The notes beneath the pieces were generated by a model. It had not been told where the DNA came from. It searched no databases and worked only from the letters and a program-made list of their open reading frames with translations. This document shows positions 55,241 through 64,000 of a stretch of DNA of 64,000 nucleotides, in pieces. Position 1 is the stretch's first letter. Every line of letters begins with the position of its first letter. The stretch is taken from assembly GCF_036227485.1 (NCBI RefSeq), contig NZ_CP109479.1, positions 2,604,001 to 2,668,000 on the forward strand, given 5' to 3'. This DNA comes from Streptomyces sp. NBC_01451. Its GTDB lineage: Bacteria; Actinomycetota; Actinomycetes; Streptomycetales; Streptomycetaceae. The translations under genes were made by a program, and so were the position numbers.

Positions 55241-56359
55241 ATGAGCAGCACCCCTCCGCGTCCGACCGCGCTCGATGCCCTGCATCGTTCGCTCGGCGCC
55301 ACCATGACCGACTTCGCCGGCTGGGACATGCCCCTGCGGTACGGCTCCGAGCGCGACGAGCATCTGGCCGTGCGCACGAAGGCCGGCCTCTTCGACCTCT
55401 CCCACATGGGTGAGATCACCGTGACGGGGGCGGAAGCAGCCGCCCTCCTCGACCACGCCCTCGTCGGCGACATCGGGTCCGTCGCCGTGGGCCGCGCCCG
55501 CTACACGATGATCTGCCGGGCCGACGGCGGCATCCTCGACGACCTGATCGTCTACCGCCTGGCCGAGACCGAATACCTGGTCGTGGCCAACGCCGGCAAC
55601 GCGCAGGTGGTGCTCGACGCCCTGCTGGAGCGCGCCGACGGCTTCGACGCGCTGGTCCGCGACGACCGGGACGCCTACGCGCTGATCGCCGTCCAGGGCC
55701 CTCAGGCCCCCGGCATCCTCGCCGCCCTCACCGACGCCGATCTCGACGGCCTGAAGTACTACGCGGGTCTGCCCGGCACGGTCGCCGGCGCCCCTGCCCT
55801 GATCGCGCGCACCGGGTACACCGGCGAGGACGGCTTCGAGCTGTTCGTGGCGCCGGAGGACGCGGAGAAGGTGTGGCAGGCGCTGACCGACGCGGGCACG
55901 CCCGCCGGGCTCGTCCCCTGCGGCCTGTCCTGCCGGGACACACTGCGCCTGGAGGCCGGCATGCCGCTGTACGGGCACGAGCTGACCACCTCCCTCACCC
56001 CCTTCGACGCCGGGCTCGGCCGGGTCGTCAAGTTCGAGAAGGCGGGCGACTTCGTGGGCCGCGCGGCGCTGCGCGAGGCCGCCGAGCGCGCTTCGTACGA
56101 GCCGCCGCGGGTACTCGTCGGACTGGTCGCCGAGGGCCGTCGTGTCCCGCGCGCCGGATACGCGGTCGTCGCCGGCGGCCGGGTGATCGGCGAGGTCACC
56201 TCGGGCGCCCCCTCCCCCACGCTCGGGAAGCCGATCGCGATGGCGTACGTCGACGCCGCGCACTCGGCGCCGGGTACGGCGGGCGTGGGCGTGGACATCC
56301 GGGGCAGCCACGAGCCGTACGAGGTCGTGGCGCTGCCCTTCTACAAGCGCCGGAAGTAG
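55241..56359 (+). CDS. gcvT: Aminomethyltransferase, glycine cleavage T protein
   Basis: 372 aa from the ATG at 55241 (MSSTPPRPTALDALHRSLGA) with GGGAG 9 bp upstream; a longer start at 55190 would overlap the riboswitch. It takes the aminomethyl group from lipoylated GcvH, releasing ammonia and charging tetrahydrofolate. Motifs: MTDFAGWDMPLRYGSERDEH, VRTKAGLFDLSHMGEITV, TGYTGEDGFELF, LSCRDTLRLEAGMPLYGHEL and the C-terminal barrel (GEVTSGAPSPTLGKPIAMAY). First gene of the glycine/serine run. Confidence 0.98.
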   Translation: MSSTPPRPTALDALHRSLGATMTDFAGWDMPLRYGSERDEHLAVRTKAGLFDLSHMGEITVTGAEAAALLDHALVGDIGSVAVGRARYTMICRADGGILDDLIVYRLAETEYLVVANAGNAQVVLDALLERADGFDALVRDDRDAYALIAVQGPQAPGILAALTDADLDGLKYYAGLPGTVAGAPALIARTGYTGEDGFELFVAPEDAEKVWQALTDAGTPAGLVPCGLSCRDTLRLEAGMPLYGHELTTSLTPFDAGLGRVVKFEKAGDFVGRAALREAAERASYEPPRVLVGLVAEGRRVPRAGYAVVAGGRVIGEVTSGAPSPTLGKPIAMAYVDAAHSAPGTAGVGVDIRGSHEPYEVVALPFYKRRK

Positions 56360-56396
56360 CCCCGGTCCTCGTTCCGGTGTCGTGAGCGAGCCGTGT

Positions 56397-56424
56397 CCTG
56401 CCTGCTGACAGGCAGGCGGTTTTT
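56397..56424 (+). terminator. Intrinsic-type hairpin with T-run between gcvT and gcvH
   Basis: CCTGCCTG, loop CTGA, CAGGCAGG, then CGG and TTTTT. A U-tract terminator is rare in this GC-rich genome, and this one sits inside the 119-bp gcvT-gcvH gap, so it may lower expression of the distal genes. Confidence 0.8.
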
Positions 56425-56478
56425 CCCCCGTAGCACCCCATGCATGACCAGTCCCCCGCGTACAGGAGAATTCAGGCC

Positions 56479-56856
56479 ATGAGCAACCCCCAGCAGCTGC
56501 GCTACAGCAAGGAGCACGAGTGGCTGTCGGGCGCCGAGGACGGCGTCTCGACGGTCGGTATCACCGAGCACGCGGCCAACGCGCTCGGCGATGTCGTGTA
56601 CGTCCAGCTTCCCGAGGTCGGTGCCGCGGTGACCGCGGGCGAGACCTGCGGTGAGCTGGAGTCGACCAAGTCCGTCAGCGACCTGTACTCCCCGGTCACC
56701 GGTGAGGTCACCGAGGTCAACGAGGACGTCTCCAACGATCCGTCACTGGTGAACTCCGCCCCGTTCGAAGGCGGCTGGCTCTTCAAGGTGCGTGTCTCGG
56801 AGGAGCCGGGCGACCTGCTCTCCGCGGACGAGTACACCGCGTTCTCCGGCAGCTGA
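56479..56856 (+). CDS. gcvH: Glycine cleavage system H protein
   Basis: 125 aa from the ATG at 56479 ([20 protein letters not shown]). GcvH carries a lipoyl arm that shuttles the aminomethyl intermediate between the P, T and L proteins. The lipoyl lysine is Lys64 in [20 protein letters not shown], the standard site. Length is normal. gcvP and the L protein are not in the window. glyA follows after 51 bp. Confidence 0.98.
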   Translation: MSNPQQLRYSKEHEWLSGAEDGVSTVGITEHAANALGDVVYVQLPEVGAAVTAGETCGELESTKSVSDLYSPVTGEVTEVNEDVSNDPSLVNSAPFEGGWLFKVRVSEEPGDLLSADEYTAFSGS

Positions 56857-56907
56857 GACTCCGGGCTGAGATTTCCAGGCACAAGGACGTAAGGACGTAC
56901 TGACCCC

Positions 56908-58170
56908 ATGTCGCTTCTGAACACTCCCCTGCACGAACTCGACCCCGACATCGCCGCCGCCGTCGACGCCGAGCTGAACCGCCAGCAGTCCACCCTGGAG
57001 ATGATCGCCTCGGAGAACTTCGCTCCGGTCGCGGTCATGGAGGCCCAGGGCTCGGTCCTCACCAACAAGTACGCCGAGGGCTACCCCGGCCGCCGCTACT
57101 ACGGCGGCTGCGAGCACGTCGACGTCGCCGAGCAGATCGCGATCGACCGGGTCAAGGAGCTGTTCGGCGCCGAGTACGCCAACGTGCAGCCGCACTCGGG
57201 CGCCTCCGCCAACCAGGCCGCGCTGTTCGCGCTGGCCCAGCCCGGCGACACCATCCTCGGCCTGGACCTGGCCCACGGCGGCCATCTCACCCACGGGATG
57301 CGGCTGAACTTCTCCGGCAAGCAGTTCGACGTGGTCGCCTACCACGTGGACGAGGCCGGCCTGGTCGACATGGCCGAGCTGGAGCAGCTCGCCAAGGAGC
57401 ACCGCCCGAAGGTGATCATCGCGGGCTGGTCCGCGTACCCGAGGCAGCTGGACTTCGCGGAGTTCCGCCGCATCGCGGACGAGGTCGGGGCCTACCTCTG
57501 GGTCGACATGGCGCACTTCGCCGGTCTGGTCGCGGCGGGCCTGCACCCGAACCCGGTGCCCTACGCGGACGTGGTCACCTCCACGACCCACAAGACGCTG
57601 GGCGGCCCGCGCGGCGGCATCATCCTGGCGAAGCAGGAGTTCGCGAAGAAGCTGAACTCGTCCGTCTTCCCGGGCTTCCAGGGCGGCCCCCTGGAGCACG
57701 TGATCGCGGCGAAGGCGGTCTCCTTCAAGGTCGCGGCGAGCGAGGAGTTCAAGGAGCGCCAGCGCCGTACGGTCGAGGGCGCGCAACTCCTCGCCGAGCG
57801 CCTGGTGCGCGCGGACGTCGCCGAGCACGGCGTGTCCGTCCTCTCCGGCGGTACGGACGTCCACCTGGTCCTCGTCGACCTGCGCGACTCCGAGCTGGAC
57901 GGCAAGCAGGCGGAGGACCGGCTCCACGAGGTCGGCATCACCGTCAACCGGAACGCGATCCCCAATGACCCGCGGCCCCCGATGGTGACGTCGGGCCTGC
58001 GGATCGGCACCCCGGCGCTGGCCACCCGCGGCTTCACGACCGAGGACTTCACGGAGGTCGCGGACGTCATCGCCGAGACCCTCAAGCCGTCCTACGACGC
58101 CGAAAGCCTGAAGGCCCGCGTGAAGGCGCTGGCCGACAAGCACCCGCTGTACCCCGGCCTGACCAAGTAG
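56908..58170 (+). CDS. glyA: Serine hydroxymethyltransferase
   Basis: 420 aa, ATG at 56908 ([20 protein letters not shown]). It interconverts glycine plus methylene-THF with serine. PLP lysine Lys229 lies in [17 protein letters not shown]; other signatures are [37 protein letters not shown] and HAVSFKVA-like [15 protein letters not shown]. Located between gcvH and sdaA, it can turn glycine excess into serine for degradation; a housekeeping glyA may exist elsewhere. Confidence 0.97.
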   Translation: MSLLNTPLHELDPDIAAAVDAELNRQQSTLEMIASENFAPVAVMEAQGSVLTNKYAEGYPGRRYYGGCEHVDVAEQIAIDRVKELFGAEYANVQPHSGASANQAALFALAQPGDTILGLDLAHGGHLTHGMRLNFSGKQFDVVAYHVDEAGLVDMAELEQLAKEHRPKVIIAGWSAYPRQLDFAEFRRIADEVGAYLWVDMAHFAGLVAAGLHPNPVPYADVVTSTTHKTLGGPRGGIILAKQEFAKKLNSSVFPGFQGGPLEHVIAAKAVSFKVAASEEFKERQRRTVEGAQLLAERLVRADVAEHGVSVLSGGTDVHLVLVDLRDSELDGKQAEDRLHEVGITVNRNAIPNDPRPPMVTSGLRIGTPALATRGFTTEDFTEVADVIAETLKPSYDAESLKARVKALADKHPLYPGLTK

Positions 58171-58234
58171 TACCCCTGGAGTGCGTGGGCTCCGCCCGGT
58201 GCGGAGCCCACCGCCCCCGTTCTGAGGAGTTCCC

Positions 58235-59602
<1,368 letters not shown>

Positions 59603-59815
59603 GGCAACAGGCCCTAACCAGCACGTTCGTGTCTTTCGGTGCTGTCGGGGCCTTCCCTGCTTACTCGGCGGGAAGTCCCCGAAAACTCCCTGAGACAGGC
59701 TTGAAAGTCCCCGAAAAGTCCCCAGGAAATCCCATGGGCGGGAGCCTGACCTGGAGGTTCGTAACCTCTTCGATCGCTGTTCCGACTCGCCCTGACCGCC
59801 AACCGTCGCCAGGAT

Positions 59816-59862
59816 GTATCAAATCGATCCCCTGAAACCTCCAGAGGGGTACTATTCGATAC
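59816..59862 (+). promoter_or_regulatory. Promoter/operator of the AbiE-type operon
   Basis: GTATCAAAT (59816-59824) and ATTCGATAC (59854-59862) are inverted repeats with one mismatch, surrounding a -10-like TACTAT (59850-59855). The start codon at 59863 follows at once, so the transcript may be nearly leaderless. An inner CCCCT...AGGGG pair lies between. AbiEi proteins usually repress their own operon, which fits. Confidence 0.6.
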
Positions 59863-60477
59863 ATGAGTGCTGCGGAGAACCCGCGCTTGGAGCAGCGGCT
59901 GACCGGCCTCTCCCCCACGTTCACTACGGCGCAAGCACGTCAGGTCCTGCTCTCCCCTCGTGATCTGGCGTCCTTGGTCGCGGAGGGAGAGATAGACGAA
60001 CTGTCCCGAGGGGTCTACCGACGGGCAGACGCACCAGAGACCGCGCACGCGGATCTGCTGGCCGTGTGCGCACGGGCTCCTCGCGCCGTCGTGTGCGGCG
60101 AGTCCGCTCTGGCCCTGCACGAGCTGATCGACGACATCCCCGCAGCGGTACACATCGCCGTGCCGCGCGGTACACGCCGCCCCACGATCTCCTACCCGCC
60201 CACCGTAGTGGCGCAGTACGCCCCGACGACCTTCGCTCTCGGCGTCGAACGATTCGAAGCAGCCCCAGGAGAAACCATCCCCGTGTACAGCGCCGCCCGC
60301 AGCGTCGTCGACGCAATGCGCCACCGCAGCCGCATCGGCGAGACCCTCGCCCTGTCCGCGCTCGGCCGCTATCTGCGCCAGGGCGGACGCCGTAACATCG
60401 GCGAACTCCAGGACGTCGCGCGCGAGTTGGGTGCTCTCTCCGTTATCCGCCCTGCCGTTGAGGCGGTGCTCGCCTGA
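59863..60477 (+). CDS. Type IV toxin-antitoxin system antitoxin, AbiEi-like
   Basis: 204 aa, ATG at 59863 (MSAAENPRLEQRLTGLSPTF). An N-terminal winged-helix region (TFTTAQARQVLLSPRDLASL, then GEIDELSRGVYRRAD) is followed by the AbiEi C-terminal part (VCGESALALHELIDDIPAAV; HIAVPRGTRRPTISYPPTVV; YSAARSVVDAMRHRSRIGE). AbiEi both represses the operon and counteracts the toxin without forming a stable complex. Its TGA overlaps the toxin's ATG (TGATG). Phage-abortive function is known for relatives; here inferred. Confidence 0.88.
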   Translation: MSAAENPRLEQRLTGLSPTFTTAQARQVLLSPRDLASLVAEGEIDELSRGVYRRADAPETAHADLLAVCARAPRAVVCGESALALHELIDDIPAAVHIAVPRGTRRPTISYPPTVVAQYAPTTFALGVERFEAAPGETIPVYSAARSVVDAMRHRSRIGETLALSALGRYLRQGGRRNIGELQDVARELGALSVIRPAVEAVLA

Positions 60478-61376
60478 TGGCCAACCCCACTCGTGACACC
60501 ACCGCCGGCCGCGTCTACAACGACCTGCGCAACCTGGCTCGCCACGCCAGCCGGTCCACGGACGAGATCATGGTCGAGTACGTCCTCGAACGCTTCCTCT
60601 ACCGCCTGGCCGCGTCACCCCTCGGCCGCGAACACTTCGTACTCAAGGGCGGCCTGCTCCTCGCCCAGTTCGGCGCACGCCGGATGACCCGCGACATCGA
60701 CATCCTCGGCCGCTCTTTTCCAGGCGACGAAGCGGAGATCATTCGCAGGATCGCCGGCATCGCCGCCACCGAGATCGACGACGGCGTCGCATTCGATCCC
60801 GCGACGCTCAAGACCGTGCCCATCCGCGAGGAGGACGAGTACCACGGTCTGCGTCTGTCCATGGGCGCCTCCGTCGCCCGAGCACGACTCAAGCTCCAAC
60901 TTGATGTCAGCTTCGGCGATCCAGTCACTCCCGGCCCCCGGATCATCGACTACCCACAGCAGCTCACGACGGACAGCTTCCAGCTCCTCGGCTACCCACT
61001 CGCCACCGTCATCGCCGAGAAGCTCTCCACCGCCGTCTCACTCGGCGACCTCAACACCCGCGACCGCGACTACGGCGATCTCTACCGGCTGCTCACCCTC
61101 AACGACCTCGACGGCCAGGAACTCACCACCGCGCTGACCGCCACCGCCGCACACCGCGGCATCACCCTGAAACCCCTCAGCACCGCCATCAGCGACCTCG
61201 GCGAGCGCCGCCAGACCTCGTACACCGCCTGGCGCCGGAGACAGGGCCCCGCCGCGACCGGCTACCCCGAACGCTTCACCGACGTCGTCCGACAGGTCAC
61301 CGCCTTCGCCGACACACTTCTCAACGACGATGCCATCAGCCTCACTTGGAGTTCGGCGACCCTCGCGTGGTCATGA
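60477..61376 (+). CDS. Type IV toxin AbiEii-like nucleotidyltransferase
   Basis: 299 aa, ATG at 60477 within TGATG. The nucleotidyltransferase core is seen in FVLKGGLLLAQFGARRMTRD followed by IDIL, giving the GG...DxD catalytic pattern of AbiEii/MenT toxins, with further PQQLTTDSFQLLGYPLATVI AEK motif (Lys) and GDLYRLL. Relatives add nucleotides to tRNA acceptor ends and halt translation. Reading frame is complete, so a live toxin is possible. It forms the pair with the upstream antitoxin. Confidence 0.9.
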   Translation: MANPTRDTTAGRVYNDLRNLARHASRSTDEIMVEYVLERFLYRLAASPLGREHFVLKGGLLLAQFGARRMTRDIDILGRSFPGDEAEIIRRIAGIAATEIDDGVAFDPATLKTVPIREEDEYHGLRLSMGASVARARLKLQLDVSFGDPVTPGPRIIDYPQQLTTDSFQLLGYPLATVIAEKLSTAVSLGDLNTRDRDYGDLYRLLTLNDLDGQELTTALTATAAHRGITLKPLSTAISDLGERRQTSYTAWRRRQGPAATGYPERFTDVVRQVTAFADTLLNDDAISLTWSSATLAWS

Positions 61377-61755
61377 ACCAGACCCGGCCGACCGGCCAGG
61401 CTTCAAGGCGAACCCAAGACGTACGCATTACGAGTGCGGGGCTCACCGAAGTCATCGGGTGCCGCCCGAGCATCAACGACCCAACCCCACAGGCGTCTCA
61501 CGCAGCATCGAATACGTTGTAATCAGCCCCGACAAAAAGTCCCCAAAAAGTCCCTGACGTGATTCAAGGCAAGCCTGGGTATATCAAAACCGCAGGTCAA
61601 CCCCATGATCAGTAGCCGTCCACATGTACGTCAAGTACAAGGAGACGGCGCGGGGCGGGCTCGCGGTGAACATCATCGAGTGCTGAGGCGATACGCCCTG
61701 CCCGCCGACCGTCACGGAGCGAAACCCGATGATCGGTGAACGGTGAGGAGTCCTG
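61377..61755. other. 379-bp noncoding stretch with the right island boundary
   Basis: No credible gene. It contains AAAAAGTCCCC and AAAAAGTCCC in tandem (61534-61554), similar to the GAAAAGTCCCC repeats at the island's left inner edge, and the right 61-bp repeat copy. A vestigial reading ([20 protein letters not shown]) ends with the same residues as SdaA. The last 66 bp hold the ribosome site of the next gene. Confidence 0.7.
61629..61689. repeat. 61-bp direct repeat, right copy (attachment-site candidate)
   Basis: Identical to 59545-59605 for 61 bp, including the TGA stop of the sdaA end; flanking bases on both sides still show partial similarity. It encodes an orphan copy of the SdaA C-terminus. 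Confidence 0.92.
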
Positions 61756-62142
61756 ATGCCGGATCAGCGGTGGATGCGCGAGGAATCCCGTGTCACGTGG
61801 GAGGCCATGGGCCGGAGCGACCACGCGGCCGTCGTCCGAGCCGCCCGCGGGGGCGAATCGGCAAAGGACCCCGACCCCGCCACCGCGCTGCTGGCGCTGC
61901 ACTGGGCCTGGGCCGTCATCGGGCCGCCCGGTGCGCGCAGGCGCTACCCCTGGCAGGACGTCTTCCTCGATGTCAGGCCCACCGCTCTCCTCACCGACAT
62001 CTACGACGGCACACCGCGGAACGACGTCCGCACATACGTCCGCCGCGACGCCCGGCGGGTTGAGGCGGCGTACCTGCCGTTCCTGGAGTCCCTTGACGTG
62101 GAAACGGGCCGACCAAGACGAGGCGCAGCGTCCTGGTCATGA
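61756..62142 (+). CDS. Hypothetical protein
   Basis: 128 aa, ATG at 61756 (MPDQRWMREESRVTWEAMGR) with GAGGAG upstream. Soluble-looking and Arg-rich; TALLALHWAWAVIGPPGARR and DVRTYVRRDARRVEAAYLPF are its most distinctive parts. No domain recognised. It lies just outside the AbiE island, so in strains lacking the island it would directly follow sdaA. It is probably chromosomal background. Confidence 0.65.
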   Translation: MPDQRWMREESRVTWEAMGRSDHAAVVRAARGGESAKDPDPATALLALHWAWAVIGPPGARRRYPWQDVFLDVRPTALLTDIYDGTPRNDVRTYVRRDARRVEAAYLPFLESLDVETGRPRRGAASWS

Positions 62143-62274
62143 CCGGCGGGGCAGGGGTCTCCACCGCGATCGGCAAGAGGCTGAACCGGCAATCCCCCGT
62201 GCCGCGGAATCACTTGTGCAAAGGTGGGAAACCAGCAATTCCTGTCCCCCCACCGGCACTTCAGGGAGCACCCC

Positions 62275-62835
62275 ATGCTGCGCGGCATAGACGTGAGCGC
62301 GTACCAGTCCTCCGCCTACGACACGGACGGCCTCTCCTTCGTCTTCATCAAGGCGACGGAGGGCCGTTCGTACGTCAATCCCAAGCTCGCCGCGCAGACG
62401 GAACGGGCCCGCGACGCCGGCTGCGTGGTCGGCTTCTACCACTTCCTCTGGCCCGGCAACCTGACCGCCCAGGCCGAGTACTTCCTCAGCAGGGCCTCGG
62501 AGCGGGCGAATGCCGACATCCTCGCCGTCGACTGGGAGACGACGGGCGACGGCACCCACGCCTCGAACGCCGAGAAGGACACCTTCATCCGCAAAGTGAA
62601 GGAACTCCGGCCGGACAACCGGGTCGTCCTCTACTGCAACAGGAACTACTGGTTGAACGTCGATACGACCTCCTACGCGGGCGACGGACTGTGGATAGCC
62701 GACTACGTGACGGCCGGCGAGCCCCGTATCCAGGCGACATGGCGCTTCCACCAGTACACCGACGACCCGGTCGACACGAACGTCGGCGACTTCGCGACCA
62801 AGAAGGCCCTGCAGGAGTGGGCAGCCTTCAACTGA
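62275..62835 (+). CDS. Glycoside hydrolase family 25 lysozyme
   Basis: 186 aa from the ATG at 62275 (MLRGIDVSAYQSSAYDTDGL), with AGGGAGC upstream. GH25 hallmarks: GIDVSAYQ, FVFIKATEGRSYVNPK, GFYHFLWPGN, LAVDWETTG with catalytic Asp/Glu, and the C-terminal ATWRFHQYTDDPVDTNVGDF. It hydrolyses the muramic-glucosamine bond. No signal peptide is seen, so it may leave by lysis or another route. A longer start at 62224 lacks a ribosome site. Confidence 0.92.
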   Translation: MLRGIDVSAYQSSAYDTDGLSFVFIKATEGRSYVNPKLAAQTERARDAGCVVGFYHFLWPGNLTAQAEYFLSRASERANADILAVDWETTGDGTHASNAEKDTFIRKVKELRPDNRVVLYCNRNYWLNVDTTSYAGDGLWIADYVTAGEPRIQATWRFHQYTDDPVDTNVGDFATKKALQEWAAFN

Positions 62836-62891
62836 CGCTTACGTCCGACACGTTCTCCGCGCATCCGGGTGCCCCCAACACCCTCGCGGGG

Positions 62892-62939
62892 ACGTGAAAG
62901 GGGCGCCCGCCGGCGGTCCGGTGGGCGCCCCTTTCACGT
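62892..62939. terminator. 22-bp hairpin, bidirectional terminator
   Basis: ACGTGAAAGGGGCGCCC and the following GCCGG pair with the opposite arm, with one G-U/T mismatch and a CGGT loop. It lies between the convergent GH25 and EF-hand genes. Confidence 0.88.
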
Positions 62940-62950
62940 ACTGATCGGCG

Positions 62951-63163
62951 CTACTTGTTCAGGTACGTCCAGAACTCGTCGAACGACAGGAGCTTGTCGC
63001 CGTCGAGGTCGCGGGAGGCGATGATGACCTCGGCCACGGACTCGGTGACGTTCCAGTCGCCCTCCTGTGCCAGGGCGGTCTTGAACTCGGCGGCCGTGAT
63101 GAACCCGTCACCGTTCGTGTCGATCCGCTCGAACTGCTTGCGTGCTTCCTCGATGTCCGCCAC
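62951..63163 (-). CDS. EF-hand calcium-binding protein
   Basis: 70 aa from the GTG at 63163 (VADIEEARKQFERIDTNGDG), which has AAGGGGCGGG at good spacing; the ATG six codons upstream has none. Two canonical EF loops: DTNGDGFITAAE and DLDGDKLLSFDE, each with the expected Asp/Asn/Glu ligands. Such small proteins buffer or sense calcium in Streptomyces. Convergent with the GH25 gene. Confidence 0.9.
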   Translation of the reverse strand: MADIEEARKQFERIDTNGDGFITAAEFKTALAQEGDWNVTESVAEVIIASRDLDGDKLLSFDEFWTYLNK

Positions 63164-63205
63164 CGGGACCCGCCCCTTCATGTACGTACTACTGACGAGG
63201 TCAGA

Positions 63206-64000
63206 TTAGCTGGCCGAGCGCGCACGCAGCGCCGCGACCACCCACCCGAACTCCGCACGGTGCGCGGCCGGCGGTTCCTGTCCCTTCACCGCGACGAGCA
63301 ACTCGCGGTAGCGGGCGACCGTGTCGTTCGTCGGCGACTCCAGGCGCGCGAGTACGTCGGCGGGGTCGGCGTCGCCCAGCAGGTCCCGCAGTACCTCCGC
63401 GGCCTCCGGGTCGTCGGGGGCGACACCCCGCGCACGGGCATCGGCCGCCAGCTTGACCATCCGCTGGGCGAACCACAGGGACGCGCCCTCCTCGGCGTCG
63501 TGGCCGCGGTCGGCGGCGTTGAACTCGGCCACCGCGCGCATCCGCGCCTTGAACTCCGGGTCACTCAGCAGCTCGGCCAACTCCACCCAGGCGTCGACCT
63601 GTTCGGGCGTCGGGTCGTCGGGCAGGTCGGCGGCGACGTTCCGCATCCGGTCGCGGATCGCCGGGTCCGCCGTGTCGAGGCCGTGGAACATCTCGTCCAC
63701 GAACTCCTCCAGGATGCGTTTGCGTTCGGCGGCCGACAGCCGCGCCAGCTTGTTCATGAGTGTCGTCTCCTCCGCGGTGGAACCGCGTCTCGCCACGGAC
63801 GACAGCACCGCACGGGTCACCCGCAGCGTCCGGATCTGCGCGTCCAGCGCCGCCACATGCGCGGCGGCCACCTCCGCGACCGTCGTCTCCCCGGCCAGCA
63901 CGGCGCGTACGTGGTCCAGGCCGAGGCCCAGTTCGCGCAGGGTGCGGACCAGTTCGAGGCGGGCCACGGAGCCGGCGTCGTACAGCCGGTACCCGCCGGC
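63206..64000 (-). CDS. MerR-family transcriptional regulator, 5' end outside window
   Basis: 265 codons are present from the right edge. The start of the MerR helix-turn-helix is cut; what remains begins GYRLYDAGSVARLELVRTLR, the second wing-helix of a MerR DNA-binding domain, then LGLGLDHVRAVLAGETTVAE and a coiled coil (AALDAQIRTLRVTRAVLSSV). The long C-terminal part (AAERKRILEEFVDEMFHGLD; WVELAELLSDPEFKARMRAV) is a ligand-sensing helical domain. Inducer unknown. A GTG at 63967 is internal, not the real start. Confidence 0.88.
   Translation of the reverse strand, partial: AGGYRLYDAGSVARLELVRTLRELGLGLDHVRAVLAGETTVAEVAAAHVAALDAQIRTLRVTRAVLSSVARRGSTAEETTLMNKLARLSAAERKRILEEFVDEMFHGLDTADPAIRDRMRNVAADLPDDPTPEQVDAWVELAELLSDPEFKARMRAVAEFNAADRGHDAEEGASLWFAQRMVKLAADARARGVAPDDPEAAEVLRDLLGDADPADVLARLESPTNDTVARYRELLVAVKGQEPPAAHRAEFGWVVAALRARSAS

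Larger units (their letters stand above)
59606..61689. mobile_element. Small genomic island carrying an AbiE-type toxin-antitoxin pair
   Basis: Bounded by the 61-bp sdaA-end duplication. Contents: short AAAGTCCCC-type repeats at both inner edges (59671-59723 and 61534-61554), the AbiEi-like antitoxin and AbiEii-like toxin genes, and about 250 bp of noncoding DNA on the right. No integrase or transposase is visible, so it is either a remnant or moved in trans. Confidence 0.75.

Noticed and set aside
62139..62897. A 252-codon plus-strand reading overlapping the GH25 lysozyme in another frame.
   Set aside because: The lysozyme frame has all family motifs; the alternative is Arg/Gly-rich noise.

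Overview
The window is chromosomal DNA from a Streptomyces-type actinomycete. Base composition is very GC-rich with strong third-position G/C. GTG starts and GTGA start/stop overlaps are common, and one gene has a rare TTA codon. Gene content also fits: gatCAB, ligA, mnmA with a cysteine desulfurase, a BldK-like oligopeptide transporter, gcvT-gcvH-glyA-sdaA under a tandem glycine riboswitch, a CGNR regulator, an SseB-like pair, an EF-hand protein and small DUF proteins. No rRNA, tRNA or CRISPR array was recognised.

Layout. 1-13.4 kb: a 3'-truncated membrane PAS-GGDEF protein, a hydroxyacid dehydrogenase, an aldo/keto reductase, a sugar-dehydrogenase lipoprotein, an orphan RelE/ParE-like toxin, a large LuxR-type AAA regulator, small membrane proteins, a GNAT acetyltransferase and an MMPL transporter. 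14-26.3 kb: a methyltransferase, gatC-gatA-(small ORF)-gatB, a GGDEF-EAL protein, ligA, a MetE-like protein, an SDR, a LOG-family protein and a DUF427 protein. 26.3-32.4 kb is an accessory island. A frameshifted MFS remnant and a broken lipoprotein gene lead into five co-directional genes (WXG100-like protein, putative type VII effector, membrane protein, two unknowns), ending against a fragment of a type I restriction methylase gene. 32.4-38.6 kb: mnmA, an amidase, a multicopper oxidase, a cysteine desulfurase, an 8-bp tandem repeat array and a DMT exporter. 38.6-45.5 kb: the CGNR and TetR regulators with candidate operators, a low-complexity lipoprotein, a thioesterase, an esterase, a TRIC-like channel and an M1 peptidase gene broken by two small insertions. 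45.6-51.8 kb: an opp operon in transcription order C-A-B-D-F. 52-54.8 kb: two SseB-like genes and a P-loop protein. 55-59.6 kb: the glycine riboswitch and gcvT-gcvH-glyA-sdaA. 59.6-61.7 kb: a small island with an AbiE-type toxin-antitoxin pair, bounded by a 61-bp exact duplication of the sdaA 3' end. 61.7-64 kb: a small hypothetical gene, a GH25 lysozyme, an EF-hand protein and a MerR regulator cut by the window edge.

How the genes work together. The riboswitch locus would turn excess glycine into methylene-THF, serine and then pyruvate. The desulfurase can supply sulfur to MnmA, and GatCAB makes amidated tRNAs. The strongest accessory signals are the 26-32 kb type VII-like island and the AbiE island that uses the sdaA 3' end as its apparent attachment site.
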